Shown here piece by piece: positions 33,979 to 42,600 of a stretch of 64,000 nt of DNA (position 1 is the first letter of the stretch; each line of letters begins with the position of its first letter). The DNA is from Albitalea sp966211955 (lineage in GTDB: Bacteria > Pseudomonadota > Gammaproteobacteria > Burkholderiales > Burkholderiaceae_C), in assembly GCA_966211955.1 (NCBI GenBank), contig CBIHOF010000016.1:70614-134613 (forward strand). Direction: 5' to 3'. A model generated the notes under the pieces. The model did no database searches and was not told the DNA's origin. It worked only from the letters and a program-made list of their open reading frames with translations. Made by a program: the position numbers and the translations under genes.

Positions 33979-36306
33979 TCAGAAGTCGTAGGTGAAGCCA
34001 ATGCCGACGTGGCGCGGCGGCGTGTAGTTGACCGTGCGCGCCGCGCCGAGGATGGTCGAGGCGATGCTCATGCTCGTGAGAGCCGTCGTGTTGCCGGCGT
34101 TGCGCACGTAACCATACAGCTTCCACGGGCCCTTGGTGGGCCGCACCGAGGCCGCGAGGTTCAGCATGCCGTACGAGTTCTGCGATGCGTCCTCGGTGTT
34201 GAACTCGGTGAAGTAGACCTTGCCGCGCCACGCATAGTCGGCGCGGAAGGTGGCGCGGTAGTCGCCGACGGTCTGCGCCCACTCGGCGCTCAGGTTGGCC
34301 TGCGCCTTGGACACGAAGGCGAGCTGGTTGCCTTTCGTGTCCACCGCCGGCCCCGCGGGGTTGTGCCGCTGGTCGATGTTGACGAACTCGGTGTACTTCG
34401 GGTCCATCAGGCCGATGCTCGCGCCCAGTGTCAGCGCCGACACCGGCTTGAACATCGCCTCGAGCTCCAGCCCGCTGATGCGCGCGCCCGCGGCGTTGGC
34501 GAGGATGGGAGAGGCCTGGCCGATCTGCACCACCTGCATGTTCTTGTAGCGGCTCGTGAACAGCGCCGCGGCGAGCGAGCCGCGCTTGTTCAGGAAGCTC
34601 AGCTTGCCGCCCAGCTCGATGCTGGTCACCGTCTCGGGCTCGACCGGCGTCGGCTGCACGGCGCCGAGGTTGATGGCGCCCGACTTGAAGCCGTGCGCGA
34701 CCTTGGCGTAGGTGAGGAAGTCTGGCGTCGCCTGGTATTCGATGCCGATGCTGCCCGGCACGCTCGACCAGCTCGCGCTCGGCGCGCCGGTGGCGGCCAA
34801 GCCGATCGAGGCAACGTTGAGGTATTCGTCGGCGGACTTGCTGTCGTGGTTCACGCGCAGGCCACCGAGCAGGGCAAGCTTGGGGCTGAGCGCGTAACGC
34901 AGGTCGACATACGCGGCCGTCGACTTGGTGTGCACGTTGCCGCCCAGCAGGAACTCGAGCGGGAAGGGCACGTCCAGCGGCTGGCCCGGCACCACGAAGC
35001 CGAGCGGGATCACGCTCGCCACGTCGATGTCCTGCTTCTGGTCGAACTGCAGCCAGGTCGCACCGACCAGCCAGCGCAGCGCGGCGCTGTCGTCGGACGC
35101 GAGGTGCGCATCGATGCTTGCGTCGCGGCTGCTCGTGACGAAGTGCGATGTCGCGACCGACGCTTCCGTCATGTCGCCTTCGGAGAACACATCGGCCTTC
35201 GTCTTGCGATAGCTCGCCACCACCGTCAGCTGCTTCTCGCCATTGGCACCGATGGGTTGGTCGTAGATCGCCTGCAGCGTGTCGACGTCGATGCGGCGGC
35301 TGTTGCCTTGGCTCTTGACCGAGCGCGGGTCGCCGGTGGGCGTCACGCCGAAGAGCAACTGCGGAATCATCGGCGTCGGCTCCAGCAATACGGTGTTGGC
35401 CGCGCCGTTGTCGTTCTGTCGGTAGACGCCCGCGATCAATCGCAACGAGCCGCCGTTGCCCAGGTCGGTCATGGTCTGCAGGCGCAGCGCCTTCGAGTCG
35501 AGGTCGTCCAGCGCCTTCGGGCCCACGGTGTTCGGCCCGCCCGGCAGCACCGGCCCGAAGCTCTGGCCGGCGAGCTGGTTCTCGGTGAATCCATCCAGCT
35601 TCTTGACCTGGAACGACAGCCGCGCCCGCGTGCCGCCGCCGCCCAACGGGCCGGAAAGGAAGCCCTCGGTCTCCTTGCGGCCGTAGTCGCCGAACAGCAC
35701 GCCGACCTCGCCGCGGAAGGTGTCGGTGGGCGTCGCGGAGATGATGTTCATCGCGCCGCCGGTGGCATTGCGTCCGTACAGCGCGCCTTGCGGGCCGCGC
35801 AGCACCTCGACGCGCTGGACGTCGAAGAGGCTGGTGTTGGCGCCGGTCATGTCCGAGATGTAGGCGCCGTCGGTGTACAGCGCCACGCCCGGGTCACCGC
35901 CGGCGGTGATGAACACGTTGCCGATGCCGCGCACGAAGAGCTGCGTGGTGTCGCGATTGCTCGTGAAGCTCACGTTGGGCACGGCGTCGACCACGTCGGC
36001 CAGGCCCGTTTGCCCGCGCTCCTTCAGCCGTGCGCCGTTCAGCACGGAGATGGCGTCGGGTGTCATCTCGAGCACCGTCTCGCGCTTTTCGGCGGTGATG
36101 ACGACGCGGTCGAGTTGTTCGGGCGAGGACGGGGTGTCCTTGGCTGCCGCGGCCTTCGCCGGTGCGGCGACGGGCGCAGCCATGACCGCAGGCGCGGGGT
36201 CCGCCGTCTGCGCGGGAACGGCGCCAAACGCTCCCCACAAGAGGCCGGCGACGCAGGCACGGGTGACGTAGTTCAGGCGCTGCGAATGCTTCGGGGGGCG
36301 GTGCAT
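33979..36306 (-). CDS. TonB-dependent outer membrane receptor
   Basis: A 775-residue outer-membrane transporter. The signal peptide (LNYVTRACVAGLLWGAFGA) is followed by an Ala/Pro linker, a TonB box-like region with LDRVVITAEKRET, the plug (GLADVVDAVPNVSF, FVRGIGN, VEVLRGPQGALYGRNATGG) and a beta-barrel. The barrel ends GIGFTYDF with a terminal Phe. It resembles the diverse Caulobacter/Sphingomonas-type receptors, whose substrates are often unknown. ATG 36306 is chosen with GGAG upstream and the signal sequence. A palindrome lies 35 bases upstream. Confidence 0.93.
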   Translation of the reverse strand: MHRPPKHSQRLNYVTRACVAGLLWGAFGAVPAQTADPAPAVMAAPVAAPAKAAAAKDTPSSPEQLDRVVITAEKRETVLEMTPDAISVLNGARLKERGQTGLADVVDAVPNVSFTSNRDTTQLFVRGIGNVFITAGGDPGVALYTDGAYISDMTGANTSLFDVQRVEVLRGPQGALYGRNATGGAMNIISATPTDTFRGEVGVLFGDYGRKETEGFLSGPLGGGGTRARLSFQVKKLDGFTENQLAGQSFGPVLPGGPNTVGPKALDDLDSKALRLQTMTDLGNGGSLRLIAGVYRQNDNGAANTVLLEPTPMIPQLLFGVTPTGDPRSVKSQGNSRRIDVDTLQAIYDQPIGANGEKQLTVVASYRKTKADVFSEGDMTEASVATSHFVTSSRDASIDAHLASDDSAALRWLVGATWLQFDQKQDIDVASVIPLGFVVPGQPLDVPFPLEFLLGGNVHTKSTAAYVDLRYALSPKLALLGGLRVNHDSKSADEYLNVASIGLAATGAPSASWSSVPGSIGIEYQATPDFLTYAKVAHGFKSGAINLGAVQPTPVEPETVTSIELGGKLSFLNKRGSLAAALFTSRYKNMQVVQIGQASPILANAAGARISGLELEAMFKPVSALTLGASIGLMDPKYTEFVNIDQRHNPAGPAVDTKGNQLAFVSKAQANLSAEWAQTVGDYRATFRADYAWRGKVYFTEFNTEDASQNSYGMLNLAASVRPTKGPWKLYGYVRNAGNTTALTSMSIASTILGAARTVNYTPPRHVGIGFTYDF

Positions 36307-36340
36307 CGAGTCTCCTTCGTCCGTTGGATCGTGTTTTATA

Positions 36341-36355
36341 TTCTGTATAACGGAA
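36341..36355. promoter_or_regulatory. Palindrome upstream of the TonB receptor, IclR-like operator
   Basis: TTCTGTATAACGGAA is a near-palindrome (TTCYG-N5-CRGAA) 35 bases before the receptor start. It resembles operators of IclR-family regulators, which recognise TTCCG-type half sites around an AT centre. No IclR gene is in the window, so the assignment is tentative. Confidence 0.35.
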
Positions 36356-36487
36356 TCAAGTTCCGAAATTGATTTCAATGTAGACCTCCGCCACGGAGGT
36401 GTCAACACGGTGTTTCCGCTGAAATGCGCCGACGGCGCGACTGCGCCTTGCCATGGGCGGCAGGCGCGAGGCCGAGGAACGAGGAGG

Positions 36488-36504
36488 GCCGCCCGGCGGG
36501 CGGC
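36488..36504. terminator. Possible hairpin downstream of ureC
   Basis: GCCGCCC-GGC-GGGCGGC is a perfect 7-bp GC stem just after the ureC stop on the minus strand. It has no U-tract, so it may be a weak or Rho-assisted terminator, or an mRNA-stabilising hairpin at the end of ureAJBC. Confidence 0.4.
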
Positions 36505-36510
36505 AGGCGG

Positions 36511-38253
36511 CTAGAAGAGGAAGTAGCGCTGCGCCATCGGCAGGCTCTTGGCCGGCTCGCAGGTCAGCAGCACGCCGTCGGCGCGGACCTCATAAGTCTG
36601 CGCGTCGATCTCCATGCGCGGCGCATAGCCGTTCAAGCGCATGTGCTGCTTCTTCGCAGTGCGGCAGCCCTTCACCGCCGACACGCGCTTGTGCAGGTTC
36701 AGCACCTCATGCACGCCGCCTGCGATGGCGGCCTGGCTCATGAAGGTGAGCGAGCCCTGGTGCAGCGCGCCGCCGAAGCTGCCGAACATCGGCCGGTAGT
36801 GCACCGGCTGCGGCGTCGGAATGGATGCGTTCGGGTCGCCCATCGCCGCCGCGGCGATGAAGCCGCCCTTGAGGATCAGCGAAGGCTTCACGCCGAAGAA
36901 GGCCGGCTTCCACAGCACGAGGTCGGCCCACTTGCCTTCCTCGATGCTGCCCACCTCGTGGGAGATGCCGTTGGCGATCGCCGGGTTGATGGTGTACTTG
37001 GCGATGTAGCGCTTGACGCGGGCGTTGTCGTTGCGCGCGTTGGCCTCGACCGGCGACGCGCTGGCGGGATCCGGCGCCAGCCAGCCACGCTGCACCTTCA
37101 TCTTGTGCGCCGTCTGCCAGGTGCGCACGATCACCTCGCCCACGCGGCCCATGGCCTGCGAGTCGGAGCTCATCATGCTGATCGCGCCCAGGTCGTGCAG
37201 CACGTCTTCGGCGGCAATCGTCTCGCGGCGGATGCGGCTCTCGGCGAAGGCCAGGTCCTCGGCGATGCTCGCATCGAGGTGGTGGCACACCATCAGCATG
37301 TCCAGGTGCTCGTCCACCGTGTTCACGGTGTAGGGCATCGTGGGGTTGGTGGAGGACGGCAGGAAGTTCTGCTCGCCCACCACGCGCAGGATGTCGGGCG
37401 CATGGCCGCCGCCCGCGCCTTCGGTGTGGAAGGCGCACAGCGTGCGGCCTTTGGTGGCGGCGATGGTGTCTTCGACGAAACCCGATTCGTTGAGCGTGTC
37501 GCTGTGGATGCTGACCTGCGTGTCGGTCTCGTCCGCCACGCCCAGGCAGCAGTCGATGGCAGACGGCGTGGTGCCCCAGTCCTCGTGCAGCTTCAGGCCG
37601 ATGACGCCCGCCTCGATCTGCTGGCGCAGCGCCTGCGGCTGGCTGGCGTTGCCCTTGCCGAGGAAGCCGAGGTTCATCGGGAACGCATCCGCCGCCTGGA
37701 GCATGCGCGCGATGTTCTCAGGCCCCGGCGTGCAGGTGGTGGCGAAGGTGCCGGTGGCCGGGCCCGTGCCGCCGCCGAGCATGGTGGTGACGCCGCTCAT
37801 CAGCGCTTCTTCGATCTGCTGCGGGCAGATGAAATGGATGTGGCTGTCGATGCCGCCGGCCGTGACGATCATGCCCTCGGCCGCGATGATCTCGGTGCCC
37901 GGGCCGATGACGATGTCCACGCCGGATTGCACGTCCGGGTTACCGGCCTTGCCGATCTTCGCGATGCGCGAGCCGCGCAGGCCGATGTCGGCCTTGACGA
38001 TGCCGGCATGGTCCACGATGAGCGCGTTGGTGAGCACGCAGTCCACCGCCTCGTGCGCGCCGGGGCCGTTGACCTGCTGCGACTGGCCCATGCCGTCCCG
38101 AATGGTCTTGCCGCCGCCGAACTTCACCTCCTCGCCGTAGCGGGTGAAGTCATGCTCGACCTCGATGACGAGTTCGGTGTCGGCCAGGCGCACGCGGTCG
38201 CCGGTGGTGGGGCCGAACATCTCGGCATAGGCGCGTCGGGGAATGGTTGCCAT
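36511..38253 (-). CDS. ureC: Urease alpha subunit UreC
   Basis: UreC is the catalytic subunit that hydrolyses urea to ammonia and carbamate at a dinickel site. The 580-residue protein starts MATIPRRAYAEMFGPTTGDR. The carbamylated Lys is in GLKLHEDWG near residue 220. Nickel and active-site His are in HIHFICPQQ and in MVCHHLDAS. It is the last gene of ureA-J-B-C. Unlike the usual order, ureE does not follow: a TonB receptor comes next, and ureEFG are 23 kb away on the same strand. Confidence 0.97.
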   Translation of the reverse strand: MATIPRRAYAEMFGPTTGDRVRLADTELVIEVEHDFTRYGEEVKFGGGKTIRDGMGQSQQVNGPGAHEAVDCVLTNALIVDHAGIVKADIGLRGSRIAKIGKAGNPDVQSGVDIVIGPGTEIIAAEGMIVTAGGIDSHIHFICPQQIEEALMSGVTTMLGGGTGPATGTFATTCTPGPENIARMLQAADAFPMNLGFLGKGNASQPQALRQQIEAGVIGLKLHEDWGTTPSAIDCCLGVADETDTQVSIHSDTLNESGFVEDTIAATKGRTLCAFHTEGAGGGHAPDILRVVGEQNFLPSSTNPTMPYTVNTVDEHLDMLMVCHHLDASIAEDLAFAESRIRRETIAAEDVLHDLGAISMMSSDSQAMGRVGEVIVRTWQTAHKMKVQRGWLAPDPASASPVEANARNDNARVKRYIAKYTINPAIANGISHEVGSIEEGKWADLVLWKPAFFGVKPSLILKGGFIAAAAMGDPNASIPTPQPVHYRPMFGSFGGALHQGSLTFMSQAAIAGGVHEVLNLHKRVSAVKGCRTAKKQHMRLNGYAPRMEIDAQTYEVRADGVLLTCEPAKSLPMAQRYFLF

Positions 38254-38282
38254 GTGCTTGTCGTGTGTGAGTGGCCGGGCGC

Positions 38283-38609
38283 TCAGAGCGCGCCTTGCAC
38301 CAGCCCTCTGAATCCATACACCTTGCGGTCCCCCGCGTAGTCCACCAGTTCGACCGTGCGCTGCTGCCCCGGCTCGAAGCGCACGGCAGTGCCCGACGCG
38401 ATGTTCAGCCGCATGCCGCGCGCCGCAGCGCGATCGAAACGCAAGGCCGCATTGGTCTCGGCGAAGTGGTAGTGCGAGCCGACCTGGATCGGCCGGTCGC
38501 CGGTGTTCTCCACCACCAGCGTCACGGTGCGTCCGCCGTCGTTGAGAACGAGTTCACCGTCTTCGGTGAACAGCTCGCCGGGGATGAGGCCCGCCGTCAC
38601 GCCAGTCAC
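38283..38609 (-). CDS. ureB: Urease beta subunit UreB
   Basis: UreB is the small structural subunit of the urease trimer. The product (108 residues) has the family core IPGELFTEDGELVLNDGGR, then VENTGDRPIQVGSHYHFAE, NAALRFDR and GMRLNIASGTAVRFEPG. No ATG is available. GTG 38609 overlaps the UreJ stop as GTGA, which argues for this start; GTG 38600 is an alternative. It is translationally coupled to ureJ and 29 bases ahead of ureC. Confidence 0.93.
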   Translation of the reverse strand: MTGVTAGLIPGELFTEDGELVLNDGGRTVTLVVENTGDRPIQVGSHYHFAETNAALRFDRAAARGMRLNIASGTAVRFEPGQQRTVELVDYAGDRKVYGFRGLVQGAL

Positions 38610-39238
38610 GCGAAAGGCCCGAGCAGCACCACGCCGAACAGCGCCAGCGCCGCGCCGCCCAGGCGCGGCAGCCAGGGCGCGCGGCGCGGCAGCCAGCGGC
38701 CGAGCCCGACGCCGGCCGCTTGCAGCAGCAGCGTGGCGGCCACCATGCCGGCCAGCGAGAAGGCCTGCATGGGCCCGGCGAGCTCCATGCCATGTGCAGC
38801 ACCATGGAAGAGCGCGAACATGCCGGCCATGAGCGCCGCCGACCACGCCGGCATCCGCCAGCGCATCGCGACCAGCAAGCCGAGCACGAAGAGCGAGCAG
38901 GCGATCATCGGCTCGACGACCGTGACGGGCGCATTCATGACCCCGAGCATCGCGCCCACCACCATGAAGCTCGCGAAGACGATCGGTGCGAGCGCGGCGC
39001 GCTTGGCGGTCATGGCGCTCCACAGGCCGAGAGCCAGCATTGCGGCCCAATGGTCGATGCCGGTGAAGGGGTGCACGAAGCCCGCGGCCAGCGCAGACAT
39101 CGCGTCGTGATGCGCGGCATGGTCGGTGCCGACGTGGGCCGCACACACGGCCGGGAAGGCACAGGCGAGGGCGATGACGGCAGGGCCGGCAAGGCGGATG
39201 GGATCGACGCGAAGCGATGCATGTCGCGAGATGTTCAA
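38606..39238 (-). CDS. ureJ: HupE/UreJ membrane protein, likely nickel permease
   Basis: A 210-residue membrane protein with a cleavable-looking N-terminus and about six transmembrane helices. It has HPFTGIDHWAAMLALG near residues 54-69 and ALFHGAAHGMEL near 142-153, the His-rich signatures of HupE/UreJ nickel transporters. Its place inside ureA-J-B-C supports nickel supply to urease. No ATG precedes the signal sequence. TTG 39238 is chosen because AGGAG lies seven bases upstream. The stop overlaps the ureB GTG start. Confidence 0.9.
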   Translation of the reverse strand: MNISRHASLRVDPIRLAGPAVIALACAFPAVCAAHVGTDHAAHHDAMSALAAGFVHPFTGIDHWAAMLALGLWSAMTAKRAALAPIVFASFMVVGAMLGVMNAPVTVVEPMIACSLFVLGLLVAMRWRMPAWSAALMAGMFALFHGAAHGMELAGPMQAFSLAGMVAATLLLQAAGVGLGRWLPRRAPWLPRLGGAALALFGVVLLGPFA

Positions 39239-39275
39239 GCGCTGTCTCCTTGAGCTGGTTGGCCTTGAAGCCGTG

Positions 39276-39578
39276 TCACACGATCGGCTGGTGCACGGTG
39301 ACCAGCTTGGTGCCATCGGGGAAGGTGGCTTCCATCTGGATCTCGGGAATCATCTCGGCGACGCCTTCCATCACGTCGGCGCGGGTGAGCACGGTCTTGC
39401 CGTCGCTCATGAGCTCGGCCACTGACTTGCCGTCGCGTGCGCCTTCCATGATGGCCGCGCTGATGAGGGCGACGGCCTCGGGGTAGTTGAGCTTGAGCCC
39501 GCGTGCGCGGCGCCGTTCGGCGAGCAATGCGGCTGTGAAGATCAGCAGCTTGTCCTTCTCGCGGGGCGTGAGTTCCAT
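39276..39578 (-). CDS. ureA: Urease gamma subunit UreA
   Basis: UreA is the smallest urease subunit. The 100-residue protein begins MELTPREKDKLLIFTAALLA and has LNYPEAVALISAAIMEGARD and EATFPDGTKLVTVHQPIV at the C-terminus, all diagnostic. It is the first gene of ureA-J-B-C, 37 bases from ureJ, and diverges from the permease-kinase gene over an 84-base intergenic region. No ureD/ureH gene, usually just upstream, is in the window. Confidence 0.97.
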   Translation of the reverse strand: MELTPREKDKLLIFTAALLAERRRARGLKLNYPEAVALISAAIMEGARDGKSVAELMSDGKTVLTRADVMEGVAEMIPEIQMEATFPDGTKLVTVHQPIV

Positions 39579-39614
39579 GGGGGCGCAAGTTAGCAGGAGG
39601 TGTGCCACTTTACT

Positions 39615-39630
39615 CGCTGCGCACGCAGCG
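39615..39630. promoter_or_regulatory. Perfect palindrome between ureA and the permease-kinase gene
   Basis: CGCTGCG-CA-CGCAGCG is an exact 7-bp inverted repeat centred in the 84-base divergent promoter region. It could bind a dimeric regulator such as the nearby LuxR-type response regulator and co-ordinate urease with the sensor. The role is inferred from position only. Confidence 0.35.
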
Positions 39631-39662
39631 GCGGCATGGGGCTTGCGGAAGAGTTCGCCACC

Positions 39663-42600
39663 ATGGCCGCCGTCCCCTCCGCTGCGTCCGACAGCCCCCG
39701 CGTCGGACCCGCTTCGTCCACTTCGGTGCGCACCGAGGCGGTGCAGCGCGTCGTCAAGGTGCGTCGGGACTACAACGAGTGGGTCGCGCGCGAGACCATG
39801 GAGGACTACGCGCTGCGCTTCACGCCGCACAGCTTTCGCAAGTGGTCGGAGCTGCGGGTGGCCAACACCGCGTTCGGCGCCGCGTCCTTCCTGGTGCTCG
39901 AAGCGGTGGGCGCGACGCTGCTGGTGGAGTACGGCTTCGTCAATGCCTTCTGGGCGATCATCGCCACCGGCCTCGTCATCTTCCTCGCGGGCCTGCCCAT
40001 CAGCCGCTATGCCGCGCGGCACGGCGTGGACATGGACCTGCTCACCCGAGGCGCGGGCTTCGGCTACATCGGCTCCACAGTCACCTCGCTGATCTACGCG
40101 AGCTTCACCTTCATCTTCTTCGCGCTCGAGGCAGCGGTGATGGCCTATGCGCTGGACCTCGCCTTCGACATCCCGCCCGCCTGGGGCTACCTGATCTGCG
40201 CGCTGGTGGTGGTGCCGCTGGTGACGCACGGCGTGACGGTGATCAGCCGGCTGCAGGTGTGGACGCAGCCGCTGTGGATCTTCCTGCTCGTCGTGCCCTA
40301 TGTGTTCGTGTTCCAGAAGAACCCGGGCGTGCTGAAGGAGTTGGTCGGCTATGCGGGTGCGAACGGGCGTGGCGGACAGTTCAACGTGGCGATGTTCGGT
40401 GCGGCGATGACGGTGGGCATCGCGCTCATCACGCAGATGGGGGAGCAGGTGGACTACCTGCGCTTCATGCCGGCGCTCACGAAGAAGACCCGCGTGAAGT
40501 GGTGGGCGGGCGTCTTGATCGGCGGCCCGGGCTGGGTGGTGCCGGGCGTGCTGAAGATGCTGGGCGGCGCGCTGCTCGCCTACCTCGCGATCAGCCATGC
40601 CGTGCCGGTGGACCGCGCGGTGGACCCGAACCAGATGTACCTCGCGGCCTACGAGTACGTCTTTCCGCGCACCACCTGGGCCATCGCCGCGACCGCGCTG
40701 CTGGTGCTGGTGTCGCAGCTGAAGATCAATGTCACGAATGCGTATGCCGGGTCGCTCGCCTGGTCGAACTTCTTCGCGCGCCTCACGCACAGCCACCCGG
40801 GGCGGGTGGTGTGGGTCATCTTCAACACCGTCATCGCCTTGATGCTGATGGAGCTGAACGTGTTCTCGGCGCTCGGCCGGGTGCTCGGGCTGTACTCGAA
40901 CATCGCGATCAGCTGGATGATGGCGGTGGTGGCCGACCTCGTGATCAACAAGCCGATGGGCTGGTCGCCGAAGGGCATCGAGTTCAAGCGGGCGCATCTG
41001 TACGACATCAACCCGGTGGGCGTGGGGGCGATGGGGCTGGCGTCGGCGGTGTCGATCGCGGCGTACCTCGGGTGGCTCGGCCCGATGGCGCAGGCGTTCT
41101 CGGCCTTGATTGCACTCGCGACGGCGTTTGTGGCGTCGCCGGTGATTGCCTGGTGGACGAAGGGGAAGTACTACCTCGCGCGGGACCCGGCTGCTGCAGC
41201 GCCGAATCAAGCAACGCCCGTGGATCCGGCTTCGCCGGTCCACCGGGCGGCGCCCCTTGGGGGCAGGAGCGAAGCGACTGGGGGGCTCACATCCTGCACC
41301 ATCTGCGAACGCGAGTACGAACCCGACGACATGGCGTACTGCCCCGCCTACCTGGGCCACATCTGCTCGCTGTGCTGCTCGCTCGACGCCCGCTGCAACG
41401 ACATGTGCAAGCCCGAAGCGAGCTGGTCGGCCCAGTGGCAGGCCGCGGCGCGCAAGCTGCTGCCAAGCGTGATGTGGCACAAGCTGGACACTGAGCTCGG
41501 CCGCTACCTGCTGTCGATGTGCGCCGTCGTGCCGCTGCTGGGCATGCTCTTCTACATGATCTACCAGCACGAGCTGCGGCAGATGCCCGAGCTGTCCGGC
41601 GGCGTGCGCGAAGCCCTGGCGCAAGGCATCGGCCTGGGCTTCATCAAGGTGTATGCGGCGCTCGTCGTCGTCACCGCCATCATCACGTGGTGGATCGTGC
41701 TCACGCACAAGAGCCGGCAGGTGGCGCAGGAAGAAAGCAACCGCCAGACGCAGGCACTCAACGAGCAGGCGATGGCGCTGCGCCGCGAGATCGAATCGCA
41801 CCAGCGCACCGATGAAGCGCTGCAGCAGGCCAAGCGCACCGCCGACCTCGCCAACCAGGCCAAGAGCCGCTACATCTCGTCCATCAGCCACGAGCTGCGC
41901 ACCCCGCTGAACAGCATCATCGGCTACGCGCAGCTGCTCGACGAGGACGACAGCGTGCCGCCGCATCGCAAGCAGGCGGTGAGCGTGATCCGCCGCGGGG
42001 GCGACCATTTGCTGTCGCTCATCGAAGGCACGCTGGACATCGCGCGCATCGAGGGCGGCAAGCTCACGCTGGACGTGAAGCCGATGCGCTTCCAGGAATG
42101 CGTGCAGCAGATCGTGCGCATGTTCGAGCTGCAAGCGGCGGGCAAGGGGCTCGCCTTCCGGCATGAGTTCAACGGCAGCATTCCTGAGGTCGTGCGCACC
42201 GACGAGAAGCGCATGCGGCAGGTGCTCATCAACGTGCTCGGCAACGCGGTCAAGTTCACGAGCGACGGGCAGGTGGTGTTCCGCCTGAGCTATGCGCGCG
42301 AGATGGCGGTGTTCGAGATCGAGGACACGGGGCCGGGTATCGCACGGCATGAAATCGACCAGGTCTTCGAGCCCTTCGCGCGCGGCAGTGCGGTGAGCAG
42401 CGCGGCGGGTGGCGGCACGGGACTCGGCCTCACGATCAGCAAGATGCTCACCGACCTGATGGGTGGCGAGATGACGGTGCACAGCAAGGTGGCATCGGCC
42501 GACGACGCTGCATCGGGCACGCTGTTCCGCATCCGCCTCTTCCTGCCCGAGGTGCGTGCCGCGGTGGCCGAGCGCGAGCTGCCGCGGGTCACGCGCATCG

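Noticed and set aside
33877..36372. An 831-codon open frame on the plus strand opposite the TonB receptor
   Set aside because: It is the antisense shadow of a well-supported receptor gene in high-GC DNA; the sequence is Arg/His/Gly-rich with no recognisable domain.
13279..36510. A genomic island between ureC and ureE
   Set aside because: No integrase, tRNA, direct repeats or compositional break was seen. The block holds housekeeping genes such as serC and serA, so an island call is not supported; only the split of the operon is reported.
36424..38340. A 638-codon plus-strand frame opposite ureC
   Set aside because: Shadow of ureC; no family-like sequence and biased composition.
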